The translations under genes and the position numbers were made by a program. A stretch of DNA of 64,000 nucleotides from Bordetella genomosp. 9 (GTDB taxonomy: Bacteria > Pseudomonadota > Gammaproteobacteria > Burkholderiales > Burkholderiaceae_B): positions 3,472,001-3,536,000 of the forward strand of contig NZ_CP021109.1 in the NCBI RefSeq assembly GCF_002119725.1, read 5' to 3'. This document shows, in pieces, positions 56,190 through 64,000 of this stretch (positions within the stretch are counted from its first letter, which is position 1; every line of letters begins with the position of its first letter). The notes beneath the pieces were generated by a model. The model ran no database searches. It was not told the DNA's origin and worked only from the letters and a program-made list of their open reading frames with translations.

Positions 56190-56984
56190 TCAGAGCTTTT
56201 CGGTTTCGCCGGCCCGCGGCTGCCACTTCATCAAGCGCTTTTCGACGATGGTGACCACGCCGTCCAGCACCAGCGCGAACACGGTCAGCACGACGATGCC
56301 GGCGAATACGGTGTTCACGTCCAACGTGCCTTCCGCCTGCAGGATGAGATACCCCACCCCGCTGGCCGACCCCAGGTACTCCCCCACCACCGCGCCGACG
56401 AAGGCCAGGCCCACCGACGTGTGCAGACTGGAGAACACCCAGCTGGTGGCCGAGGGCAGATAGACATGGCGCAGCAGCTGGCGGCGGTCCGCCCCCAGCA
56501 TGCGGGCGTTGTCGAGAATGGTCGTGCTGACTTCCCGCACGCCCTGGTAGACGTTGAAGAAAACGATGAAAAACACCAGCGTGACGGCCAGCGCCACCTT
56601 GGACCAGATTCCAAGGCCGAACCACATGCCGAAAATCGGCGCGAGGATGACGCGCGGCATCGAGTTGGCCGCCTTGATATAGGGATCCAGCAGCGCGCTG
56701 GCGCCGGGCGACAGACCCAGCCACAGACCCGCGGCCAGGCCGGTGATGGTGCCGATGGCGAAGGCCAGCACGGTTTCGCTCAGCGTGATCCACAGATGGC
56801 GATAGATATCGGCATCGGTCACGAACCACGCCCAGATGCGCTGGGCCACCTGCCAGGGCTCGCCGAAGAAAAAGGCGACATTCTGGCTGCGCGACGCGAC
56901 ATGCCAGATCAGGATCAGGATGACCAGCAGCAGCACTTGCCACAGCCGCAGGAAATTGGAACCGGTTTTCATCATGGACTGCAC
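56190..56984 (-). CDS. ABC transporter permease, nitrate/sulfonate/taurine type (SsuC/TauC-like)
   Basis: 264 residues with about six hydrophobic segments: MVxx-like LRLWQVLLLVILILIWHVAS, and the EAA-type loop DNARMLGADRRQLLRHVYLPSA that contacts the ATPase. Family of SsuC/TauC/ThiX channels. Several near-adjacent ATGs at the start (MQSMMKTG) leave the exact first codon open. Works with the following ATPase and the NMT1-type receptor. Confidence 0.88.
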   Translation of the reverse strand: MQSMMKTGSNFLRLWQVLLLVILILIWHVASRSQNVAFFFGEPWQVAQRIWAWFVTDADIYRHLWITLSETVLAFAIGTITGLAAGLWLGLSPGASALLDPYIKAANSMPRVILAPIFGMWFGLGIWSKVALAVTLVFFIVFFNVYQGVREVSTTILDNARMLGADRRQLLRHVYLPSATSWVFSSLHTSVGLAFVGAVVGEYLGSASGVGYLILQAEGTLDVNTVFAGIVVLTVFALVLDGVVTIVEKRLMKWQPRAGETEKL

Positions 56985-57011
56985 GGGCCTTGTACGTTAG
57001 GGCCAGTAAAA

Positions 57012-57818
57012 CTAAACCCGCTTCTGCTGGGCATAGCCCTTGAGGACTTCCTCGCGCAGCACGCTCCAGATGGCGGCGTGCAGTTCGACGAAGCGCGGAT
57101 GCGTGCGCACTTCCGCCACGTCGCGCGGACGGGGAAGATCGATGGCGAACTCGCCGATGGGATGCGTCGCCGGACCGGCGGACAGCACCACGACGCGGTC
57201 GCTCATCGCAATGGCCTCGTCCAGGTCGTGCGTGATGAACAGCACGGCCTTGCGCTTGGCCATCCACAGATCCAGGACCTCGTTTTCCATCAGCTGGCGC
57301 GTCTGGATATCCAGGGCCGAGAACGGCTCGTCCATCAGGATGATGTCGGGATCGCGGATCAGCGTCTGCGCGAGCATCACGCGCTTGCGCATGCCGCCTG
57401 ACATCTGGTGCGGATAGCGGTGCTCGGATCCGCCCAGGCCCACGCGGCGCAGCCATTCGCGGCCCCGCTCGTCGGCTTCGCGCGCCGACACGCGGGCGAA
57501 TTGCAGGCCCGCCGTGACGTTGTCCAGCGCGCTGCGCCAGGGCATCAGGGCCTCGCCCTGGAACATGTAGCCTGCGCGCCGGTTGATGCCGGAAAGCGGC
57601 TCGCCGAATACGCGCACCTGCCCGGACGAGGGCTTGAGCAGCCCCGCCCCGACATTCAGCAGCGTGGACTTGCCGCAGCCCGTCGGGCCCACGACCGATA
57701 CGAATTCGCCGGGCGCGATGGCCAGGCTGGCCTTTTGCACGGCGGTGTAGCGCTGCCCGCCTTCCCGGGAGACGAAGGTGCAGGTGATGTCTTCGAGTGC
57801 AAGTGCCGCGTCAGCCAT
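57012..57818 (-). CDS. ABC transporter ATP-binding protein, nitrate/sulfonate/taurine type (SsuB/TauB-like)
   Basis: 268 residues: Walker A GPTGCGKST, Q-loop FQGEALMPWRSALDNV, signature MSGGMRKRVMLAQTL, Walker B IILMDEPFSALD and switch THDLDEAI. The Met-Ser-Gly-Gly-Met variant of the signature is common in this group. The ATG at 57818 is chosen because it gives MADAALALEDITCTF and overlaps the receptor stop by eight bases. Energises the SsuC-like permease. Confidence 0.9.
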   Translation of the reverse strand: MADAALALEDITCTFVSREGGQRYTAVQKASLAIAPGEFVSVVGPTGCGKSTLLNVGAGLLKPSSGQVRVFGEPLSGINRRAGYMFQGEALMPWRSALDNVTAGLQFARVSAREADERGREWLRRVGLGGSEHRYPHQMSGGMRKRVMLAQTLIRDPDIILMDEPFSALDIQTRQLMENEVLDLWMAKRKAVLFITHDLDEAIAMSDRVVVLSAGPATHPIGEFAIDLPRPRDVAEVRTHPRFVELHAAIWSVLREEVLKGYAQQKRV

Positions 57819-58857
57819 TCGGATACTTCTGGTTGGCGCGTTTGACGAACTCGTTGGTCCAGATCTTGGACGGGTCGACCTTCTTCGGGTCGAAGTCGGG
57901 CAGGAACGCGGCAAGCGCCTTCACCGCCGTTTCCGCGCCGTCTTCCGGAATCATGCCGTCCGGCGAGAAGCCTTCGAGGCTGGCCTTCAGCGACGCCTTG
58001 TATACCTCCGGCTCGCCGAGCAGATATTGCTTGGGCACCGCGTTGGCGATGGCGTCCAGGTTGTCGCGCTGCGCCTGGATCCACTTGTCGGCGCGCACGA
58101 TGGCATTGGTCAGCGCCTGCACCGTGTTCGGATTGGCGTCGATATAGGCTTGCGAGCAGTACAGGCAACCGGCCGGCATATTGCCGCCGAAAATTTCCTT
58201 GGTGTCCTTGAGGGTGCGCGTGTCGGCGATGATTTTCAGATCGCCCGAGTGCTCCAGCGCCGTCACGACCGGGTCGGTATTCGAAATGGCGTCGATCTGG
58301 CCGCTGCGCAGCGCCGTAATGGCCCCGGCGCCCGCGCCCACCCCGATGATGGAGACGTCCGAAGGCTTCAGGCCATGCTTGGCAAGGAAAAAGTTCACCA
58401 CCATGTTGGTGGACGATCCGGGCGCCGTGACGCCGATCTTCTTGCCCTTGAGATCCGCCGGCGACTTGTAGTTCGGCATGTTCTTGGCCGACACGCCGAA
58501 ACCGATCATGGGCGCGCGGCCCTGCAGCACGAAGTCCCGGTAGAACTGGCCCTTGGTCTGCAGATTGAGCGCATGCTCGAACGCGCCGGACACCACATCG
58601 GCGCTGCCGCCCACCACGGCCTGCAGCGCCTTGGCGCCGCCGGCGAAGTCAGCGATGCTGACGTCCAGCCCTTCGTCCTTGAAGTAGCCGCGCACTTCCG
58701 CGATGGTCAAGGGCAGGTAGTAGACCAGCGCCTTGCCGCCGACGGCGATGGCCACTTCTTTCTTTTCGAGTTTCTGAGCCCGCACGATGGCGGGAGCCAG
58801 GCCCAGGGCGCCGGCCGCGCCGGCGAGCTTGAGCCATTCACGTCGAGTCACGGACAT
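57811..58857 (-). CDS. ABC transporter substrate-binding protein, NMT1/SsuA-like
   Basis: 348 residues. The ATG at 58857 follows GGAGAC and gives MSVTRREWLKLAGAAGALGL, with a twin-arginine pattern (TRREWLK) and a hydrophobic core ending VRAQ, so Tat export is likely. The mature protein has the NMT1-like fold (GYFKDEGLDVSIADFAGGAK; GKKIGVTAPGSSTNMVVNFF). Ligands in this family include sulfonates, nitrate, pyrimidine precursors and aromatic acids; this one is not known. Confidence 0.88.
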   Translation of the reverse strand: MSVTRREWLKLAGAAGALGLAPAIVRAQKLEKKEVAIAVGGKALVYYLPLTIAEVRGYFKDEGLDVSIADFAGGAKALQAVVGGSADVVSGAFEHALNLQTKGQFYRDFVLQGRAPMIGFGVSAKNMPNYKSPADLKGKKIGVTAPGSSTNMVVNFFLAKHGLKPSDVSIIGVGAGAGAITALRSGQIDAISNTDPVVTALEHSGDLKIIADTRTLKDTKEIFGGNMPAGCLYCSQAYIDANPNTVQALTNAIVRADKWIQAQRDNLDAIANAVPKQYLLGEPEVYKASLKASLEGFSPDGMIPEDGAETAVKALAAFLPDFDPKKVDPSKIWTNEFVKRANQKYPNG

Positions 58858-58880
58858 GGTTTGTCTCCGCAATGATGGTT

Positions 58881-60116
58881 TTATATTCCGATGGCGCCGC
58901 TGGCGGCCAGCTCGGCAATTGCCGCAGCATCATACCCCAGGGATTTCAACACTTCCTCGGTATGTTCCCCTAAGCGCGGGCCGAGCCATCGCGTGCCGCC
59001 CGGGGTTTCGGACAGCTTGGGCGTGACCGCCGGCAGCTTCACCGGGGTGCCGTCGGCGAAGCGGTGCTGCTCGATCATGCCCCGCGCGATGAATTGCGGA
59101 TCGCGGAACATGTCGGCCACGCTGTAGATCTTGCCCACGGGCACGTCGGCGCGCTGCAGCGTTTCCAGCGCGCTGTCGATGGTCTGGCCATCGCACCATG
59201 CCTGGATGGCGCCGTCGATCTCCTCCACGCGTTTCGCGCGCCCGTCGTTGCGCGCCAGCGAGGGATCATGGGCCAGGTCCTCGCGGCCGATGGCGATCAT
59301 CAGCCGGTGGAAGATCGCATCGCCATTGCCGGCAATGACGATGTTCTGCCCGTCGCCGGTGGTGTACGTGTTGGACGGCACGATGCCCGGCAAGGCGCCG
59401 CCCGTGCGCTCCCGCACCACGCCGGCCACGTCGTACTCCGGCACCAGACTTTCCATCATGTTGAAGACGGCTTCGTACAGCGCCACGTCCACCATCTGGC
59501 CCTGCCCGCCCGATACGCCGTTCCAGCGCCCGCCGGTGGCGTCGCGGTGCCGCAGCGCCATCATGGCGCCGATCACGCCATGCAGCGCGGCGATGGAATC
59601 GCCAATGGAGATGCCCACGCGCACGGGCGGCCGGTCGGGATGGCCCGACACATAGCGCAACCCGCCCATCGATTCCCCGATGGCGCCAAAGCCCGGCCGG
59701 TCGCGCAGCGGGCCGGTCTGCCCGTATCCCGACAGGCGCACCATGATGGTGGCGGGATTGCGGGCGCGCAGCTGTTCATAGCCCAGGCCCCACTTCTCCA
59801 GGACGCCGGGACGGTAGTTTTCGATGATGACGTCGGCGTCCAGCGCCAGCTGCAACGCGATCTCGCGGGCGCGCGGATCCTTCAGATTGAGCGCGACGGA
59901 GCGCTTGTTGCGGGCCTGTACCGTCCACCACAGCGAATTGCCCTCGTGCAGGTGACGCCAGGTGCGGATCGGATCGCCGCCGCCCTTGCCGTCCGGGCCG
60001 TTGGGCGTTTCGACCTTGATGACGTCGGCCCCGAATTCGCCGAACAGGCGGGCCGCGAATGGGCCCGCGATCAGCGTGCCGAGCTCAAGCACTTTCAATC
60101 CGGCCAAGGCCGACAT
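58881..60116 (-). CDS. CaiB/BaiF family CoA-transferase (class III)
   Basis: 411 residues. MSALAGLKVLELGTLIAGPF, VIKVETPNGPDG, the conserved NKRSVALNLKDPRAREI and VRLSGYGQTGPLRDRPGFGAIGE match formyl-CoA-transferase-like enzymes; the catalytic Asp is expected in the DVALYEAVFNMM region. It moves CoA between carboxylic acids, activating an imported acid. It starts the transporter gene set, with 23 bases to the receptor gene, linking uptake to CoA activation. Substrate unknown. Confidence 0.88.
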   Translation of the reverse strand: MSALAGLKVLELGTLIAGPFAARLFGEFGADVIKVETPNGPDGKGGGDPIRTWRHLHEGNSLWWTVQARNKRSVALNLKDPRAREIALQLALDADVIIENYRPGVLEKWGLGYEQLRARNPATIMVRLSGYGQTGPLRDRPGFGAIGESMGGLRYVSGHPDRPPVRVGISIGDSIAALHGVIGAMMALRHRDATGGRWNGVSGGQGQMVDVALYEAVFNMMESLVPEYDVAGVVRERTGGALPGIVPSNTYTTGDGQNIVIAGNGDAIFHRLMIAIGREDLAHDPSLARNDGRAKRVEEIDGAIQAWCDGQTIDSALETLQRADVPVGKIYSVADMFRDPQFIARGMIEQHRFADGTPVKLPAVTPKLSETPGGTRWLGPRLGEHTEEVLKSLGYDAAAIAELAASGAIGI

Positions 60117-60210
60117 GGCGATGTCTCCTTATCTGTTTATTCGGGCGAACGGCCATCGCCATGGCCGTTGCCATCGTGCCGCCGCGGCGCGTGGCGGCCG
60201 CGGTGCCGGC

Positions 60211-60819
60211 TTACGCGGACTTGCGCTCCATCAGCGCCCAGGCGATCGTGCCTGCATCCACGTATTCCAGCTCGCTGCCCGCCGGCACGCCGCGCGCCAG
60301 TCGGGTAACGGACAAGCCGCGCTCGCGCAGCGACTCGCTGAGGAAGTGCGCCGTGGTTTCGCCTTCGGCCGTGAAGTTCGTCGCCAGAATCACCTCGGTC
60401 ACCACGCCATCCGTTGCGCGCGCCAGCAACCGCTCGAAATCCAGCTCGCGTGGTCCGATGCCTTCCAGCGGCGCAACCCGTCCCATCAACACGTAGTACA
60501 GGCCGCGATACCCGTGACTGGACTCGATCATGTTCTGGTCCGCGGGCGTTTCGACGATGCACAACAGCGTGGGGTCGCGCTTGGGGTTGGCACAAGTCGC
60601 GCAGATTTCGTTTTCGGTGAAGCTGTTGCAGCGACTGCAGTGACGCAGGTTGTGCACCGCCGAGGCCAACGCGTCGCCCAACTGCTCGGCGCCGCGCGGA
60701 TCGTGCTGCAACAGGTGATAGGCCATGCGGCGCGCGGATCGCACGCCCACGCCGGGCAAGCGCCGCAGCGCCTCGATCAGGGCGCGCAGCGGTTCGGGTT
60801 CGGGAAGCGAAGGTTCCAT
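60211..60819 (-). CDS. recR: Recombination protein RecR
   Basis: 202 residues; with RecO loads RecA at gaps. An N-terminal helix-hairpin-helix ([20 protein letters not shown]), a four-cysteine zinc finger ([17 protein letters not shown]) and a Toprim domain starting [17 protein letters not shown] are present; the walker-like C-terminal [19 protein letters not shown] closes it. Follows ybaB as in the conserved dnaX-ybaB-recR block. Confidence 0.97.
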   Translation of the reverse strand: MEPSLPEPEPLRALIEALRRLPGVGVRSARRMAYHLLQHDPRGAEQLGDALASAVHNLRHCSRCNSFTENEICATCANPKRDPTLLCIVETPADQNMIESSHGYRGLYYVLMGRVAPLEGIGPRELDFERLLARATDGVVTEVILATNFTAEGETTAHFLSESLRERGLSVTRLARGVPAGSELEYVDAGTIAWALMERKSA

Positions 60820-60883
60820 GGAGCCAGCGGGAACGGGCGCACGGCGGGACGATGCCCGCGGCGCGCGCCCGCGCGCCGCATCA

Positions 60884-61210
60884 TCAGAAGGGGAACTTCA
60901 TCCCCGGGGGCAGCGGCATGCCGGCGGTCACGGACGCCATCTTCTCCTGCGTGGTGGCTTCCGCCTTGCGCAGGGCATCGTTGAAAGCGGCAGCGACCAG
61001 ATCTTCGAGCATGTCCTTGTCGTCGCTCAGCAGCGATGGATCGATGGCGACGCGCTTGACGTCGTGGCGGCACGACATGGTGACCTTCACCAGGCCGCCG
61101 CCCGCGGCGCCTTCGACCAGGATGTCGGCCAGCGCCTCCTGCGCCTTCTTCATGTTTTCCTGCATCTGCTGGGCTTGACGCATCAGCCCGGCCAATTGTC
61201 CTTTCATCAT
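60884..61210 (-). CDS. ybaB: YbaB/EbfC family nucleoid-associated protein
   Basis: 108 residues; a small DNA-binding dimer of the tweezer-like YbaB fold. It begins [20 protein letters not shown] and has [23 protein letters not shown] then [21 protein letters not shown], and ends Pro/Gly/Phe-rich. Between dnaX and recR with gaps of 48 and 64 bases, the usual context. Confidence 0.96.
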   Translation of the reverse strand: MMKGQLAGLMRQAQQMQENMKKAQEALADILVEGAAGGGLVKVTMSCRHDVKRVAIDPSLLSDDKDMLEDLVAAAFNDALRKAEATTQEKMASVTAGMPLPPGMKFPF

Positions 61211-61258
61211 GATGGGAACACCCTAGGTTCGGATTGGAGAAAAGTATCGGCGTGCCGC

Positions 61259-63826
61259 TCAGCGGGCCTGCGCCGACGGCGGATCGACGTGACGAATGGA
61301 GCCAGGAACCACCCTGCCGCCAAAATCCGTCAGGAGCGCCTGCACGAAAGGATCCGCCTCGACCGCGGCCTCGGCCGCGCGTTGCCGCTCGGCGCGTTCC
61401 TGCTGCGCCACGGCGTGGGCCGTGGCATCGCCCGTGGCGCCAACCATCACCTCCAGCCGCAGGCTCTGGCCGAAGTGCTCGCAGAGCACCGTCTGCAGAC
61501 GCACCCGGCTGGCGCTGTCCGCCAGCGTCTTGACCGCCACGCGCAGCACAATGGTATCGCCCTGCACGCCCTGCCACTCGCTCTGGCGAGCCAGCTCCGC
61601 GGCCAGGCCCGTCACGGGCAGGCTCGCGGCCAGTTGCGGCCACGCCGCCGGGGACATATCGGACAGACGCGGCGCCCGCTTGGAACGCCGGGATGACGCG
61701 GCGGGGGCAGCGACGCGGCGCACCGCCATGGCCGGCGCCGCGGCAGCGTCCCCCGCCACCGTTTCGAAATCTTCATCGTCGGGGCTGGCGATGAAGCCAT
61801 CCTCACTGGCCTCGGCAGGCGGCAGGTAACCGCCCTCGGCGTCGTCGGGAATGACTTCGTCGACCCAGGCCGGCGGCCCGTCCGGATCGGGCGATGCGGC
61901 GGCTGCAGCGGGCGGCGCCTGCGTGGGCGCCGGTGCGGAAGCGGCTGCGGGCGCGGCTGCAGACGCGGGCGCCGATGCGGGAGCGGCTGCAGACGCGGGC
62001 GTCGGTGCGGGTGCGGCTGCGGGTGCGGCTGCAGAAGCGGGCGCCGGTGATCGGTCCGCTGGCGATGCGGCCTGCGTTCCCGACCGGGCTGCGGGCTCGG
62101 TCGGGACGGGCGGATCCGGCTGAACCGGCGGGAACGCGTCCTGGACGAACGCATTGGGCTGCGCGTGGGCTTCGGCCCCGCCCGATGTGCCGGCGGCTGA
62201 AGGCGCTTCGTCCGTCTTCCGGTGCGCGGCGGCAGGGGCGTCTTCCCAGGGCGCCACACCGGCGCTTGCCGCACGGTTCGCAGCCTGGGTTGAGGCGGGC
62301 GCGGTTGGAGCGGACGCGGTTGGAGCGGATGGGCTTGACCCGGCCGCAGCCGGACCCGACGAGCTTGCACCGGACGTGCTCGAGGACGATGTGGCGGATG
62401 ATTCAGTGCCGGGCCGCTGCGAAGCCGCGGAAATCTGCGCGGAAGCGGGAGAGGCGGCCGGCGAGCCGGAAGTTTCCGGAACATCACGAGCACCGGCCGG
62501 CTCGGACGACGCATCAGCCCGCACAGCGGACACCTGAGGCGCAGCGCCAACGGGCGCTGGCGACGAAGGCGCCGCCCCGAACGAAGGCACAGGAACGGCG
62601 GCACTCGCCGATTGCGTATCGGCTGGCGCGTCTGCGGCCGCTGCAGCGGCCGCGCCTGCAGCCCCCGCCACTTCGGCCGGCGCCTGAGCCGCGCTGGCCA
62701 CACTCGTCGGAACAGGCCCCGCCGGCAGGCTTTGCGGTCCCGCATCGCCATGCAGGGACAGCATCCGCAGGCAGGCCATCACGAAACCTGCATATTCGTC
62801 GGGTGCCAGCGCCAGTTCGCCGCGGCTGTGCACGGCCACCGAATAGAAAAGCTGCACCGCATCGGGATGCAGCGATCGCGCCAGCCGCGCAATATCTGCC
62901 GCCAGCGGATCGTCAGACGGCGTCACGCCCGCCACGCGCTGCTCGATAGCCACGCGCGACAGCAGGCCGGCCAGGTCGGCCAGTGCGCCGCTGTACGACA
63001 AACCCCGCGTCGCGAGCTCGTCGGCCACTGCCAATACCGCGCGCGCCTCGCCCGCGGACAATGCGTCCAAAAGGCGCACCAGATGCCGCTGGTCGATGGT
63101 GCCCAGCATGCCGCGCACCGCTTCCTCGGTCAGATTCCCCGCGCTGTACGCAATCGCCTGATCCGTCAGAGAAAGCGCGTCGCGCATCGATCCCGCCGCG
63201 GCCTGAGCGATCAGGCGCAAAGCGGGCACCTCGAAGTCCAGCTGTTCCTCGCCCAGCACGTGCCGCAGATGCCCCACGATGGCGTCCGGCGGCATCTGCT
63301 TCAGGTTGAATTGCAGGCAGCGCGACAGCACGGTGACGGGAATCTTCTGCGGGTCGGTCGTCGCCAGGATGAACTTGACGTGCGGCGGCGGCTCTTCCAG
63401 CGTCTTCAACATGGCGTTGAAGGCGTGTCCGGTGAGCATGTGCACTTCGTCGATCATGTAGACCTTGAAGCGGCCCGCCCCCGGCGCGTACACCGCCTGC
63501 TCCAGCAGCTGCGTCATCTCGTCGACACCCCGATTCGACGCCGCGTCCAGCTCCAGGTAATCCACGAAGCGGCCGGCATCGATCTCCGTGCAGGCGCGGC
63601 ACACGCCGCAGGGCCTGGAGGTGATGCCCGTCTCGCAATTGAGCGATTTGGCCAGGATGCGCGACAGCGTGGTCTTGCCCACGCCCCGCGTGCCGGTGAA
63701 CAGCCACGCATGGTGCAGCCGCTGGGTGTCCAGCGCGTGCGTCAGGGCGCGCACCACGTGATCCTGTCCGACCAGGGTGTCGAACGAGCGGGGCCGCCAC
63801 TTGCGGGCCAGTACGAGGTAAGTCAT
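61259..63826 (-). CDS. dnaX: DNA polymerase III subunit tau/gamma
   Basis: 855 residues; clamp-loader ATPase and organiser of the replisome. MTYLVLARKWRPRSFDTLVG, Walker A GTRGVGKTT, the four-cysteine zinc module (NCETGITSRPCGVCRACTE), Walker B IDEVHMLTGHAF and the SRC motif LSRCLQF are intact. An Ala/Pro/Ser-rich linker, about residues 370-680, includes tandem AP-type repeats, then a C-terminal tau domain (WPQLAASLPVTGLAAELARQ). No classical A-rich slippery heptamer was noticed for making gamma. The ATG at 63826 is used. Confidence 0.96.
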   Translation of the reverse strand: MTYLVLARKWRPRSFDTLVGQDHVVRALTHALDTQRLHHAWLFTGTRGVGKTTLSRILAKSLNCETGITSRPCGVCRACTEIDAGRFVDYLELDAASNRGVDEMTQLLEQAVYAPGAGRFKVYMIDEVHMLTGHAFNAMLKTLEEPPPHVKFILATTDPQKIPVTVLSRCLQFNLKQMPPDAIVGHLRHVLGEEQLDFEVPALRLIAQAAAGSMRDALSLTDQAIAYSAGNLTEEAVRGMLGTIDQRHLVRLLDALSAGEARAVLAVADELATRGLSYSGALADLAGLLSRVAIEQRVAGVTPSDDPLAADIARLARSLHPDAVQLFYSVAVHSRGELALAPDEYAGFVMACLRMLSLHGDAGPQSLPAGPVPTSVASAAQAPAEVAGAAGAAAAAAADAPADTQSASAAVPVPSFGAAPSSPAPVGAAPQVSAVRADASSEPAGARDVPETSGSPAASPASAQISAASQRPGTESSATSSSSTSGASSSGPAAAGSSPSAPTASAPTAPASTQAANRAASAGVAPWEDAPAAAHRKTDEAPSAAGTSGGAEAHAQPNAFVQDAFPPVQPDPPVPTEPAARSGTQAASPADRSPAPASAAAPAAAPAPTPASAAAPASAPASAAAPAAASAPAPTQAPPAAAAASPDPDGPPAWVDEVIPDDAEGGYLPPAEASEDGFIASPDDEDFETVAGDAAAAPAMAVRRVAAPAASSRRSKRAPRLSDMSPAAWPQLAASLPVTGLAAELARQSEWQGVQGDTIVLRVAVKTLADSASRVRLQTVLCEHFGQSLRLEVMVGATGDATAHAVAQQERAERQRAAEAAVEADPFVQALLTDFGGRVVPGSIRHVDPPSAQAR

Positions 63827-63861
63827 GGGCGGATTGTAGAGCCTGCCGGGGCGCAAAAAAG

Positions 63862-63897
63862 AAAGGACGGAAGGCGCTGGCGCCTGCTCCGTCCTTT
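63862..63897 (-). terminator. Intrinsic terminator of the 4.5S RNA gene
   Basis: AAAGGACGGA (63862-63871) pairs with TCCGTCCTTT (63888-63897); GGCGC/GCGCC pairs inside. On the minus strand it is followed by CTTTTTT. Just downstream of the ffs RNA and 35 bases ahead of the dnaX start. Confidence 0.85.
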
Positions 63898-63907
63898 CGC
63901 GTATCCG

Positions 63908-64000
63908 GGAGGCGAGCCTTACTCCGGCACTAATCCTAAACGGCTATGGCTGCTTCGTTCCCGACCTGACCAGGTTCACCGCCGGACCATGCGAAGGGGC
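63908..64000 (-). ncRNA. ffs: Signal recognition particle 4.5S RNA (5' end outside the window)
   Basis: The minus strand holds the universally conserved SRP core: CCTGGTCAGGTCGGGAACGA, then AGCAGCC, with the GGAA-type tetraloop flanked by the symmetric and asymmetric internal loops that bind Ffh. The 3' arm AAGGCTCGCCTCCC ends near 63908. The matching 5' arm lies beyond base 64000, so the gene is incomplete here. It precedes dnaX, as often seen. Confidence 0.88.

Overview
The window is GC-rich (roughly two-thirds G+C, with frequent long antisense ORFs) and densely coding. Gene content and order point to a betaproteobacterium of the Alcaligenaceae, probably Bordetella or Achromobacter-like. 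The pointers are a Bug/TctC-type solute receptor, the rlmE-ftsH-folP-glmM block opposite yhbY, lpxO, olsB, and 4.5S RNA next to dnaX-ybaB-recR. This assignment is inferred from content; no database was searched. No insertion sequence, prophage, integrase or CRISPR array is visible.

Layout. 1-4.3 kb: a minus-strand branched-chain amino acid type ABC transporter (receptor, LivH, LivM, LivG, LivF; LivF runs off the left edge), divergent from a GntR regulator, with tandem palindromes between them. 5.3-12.7 kb: small catabolic units, namely an acetyltransferase, a DadA-like oxidase, a 2-hydroxyacid dehydrogenase with a Bug receptor, a divergent LysR regulator, a BASS transporter, and a PcaD-like hydrolase with an acetyltransferase. 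12.7-21.9 kb: a LacI regulator divergent from an eight-gene sugar or polyol operon (receptor, SDR, two permeases, zinc dehydrogenase, ATPase, PfkB kinase, LacD/YihT-type aldolase). 22.0-26.5 kb: assimilatory nitrite reductase nirBD with a NIT-ANTAR antiterminator gene (nasR-like), preceded by a sigma-54 promoter, an NtrC-like site and an attenuator-like leader. 26.7-30.5 kb: an ArnT-like glycosyltransferase, two unrecognised genes and tRNA-Pro. 30.6-39.7 kb: a phosphate-starvation neighbourhood (pstSCAB, ppk, gppA/ppx, olsB) with two Pho boxes. 39.8-46 kb: housekeeping genes (glmM, folP, ftsH, rlmE, yhbY, greA). 46.4-50.5 kb: NCS2 nucleobase permease, histidine phosphatase, SDR and lpxO. 50.8-55.3 kb: carAB. 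55.6-60.1 kb: a nitrate/sulfonate-type ABC transporter with a CoA-transferase and a CMD-family protein. 60.2-64 kb: recR, ybaB, dnaX and the 4.5S RNA.

Non-coding structure adds most of what is new. Five main copies of a roughly 80-bp two-hairpin repeat lie in intergenic gaps. Those in the pstA-pstB, ppk and carB gaps sit just 3' of a stop codon, and in the pstA-pstB gap the end of the repeat is tandemly triplicated with a 37-bp period. The nirB leader can form a strong terminator and an overlapping alternative hairpin, matching the antiterminator gene encoded downstream. The LacI, GntR and LysR regulators each have a recognisable candidate operator. Upstream of carA there is a 15-bp x3 minisatellite flanked by 29-bp direct repeats.
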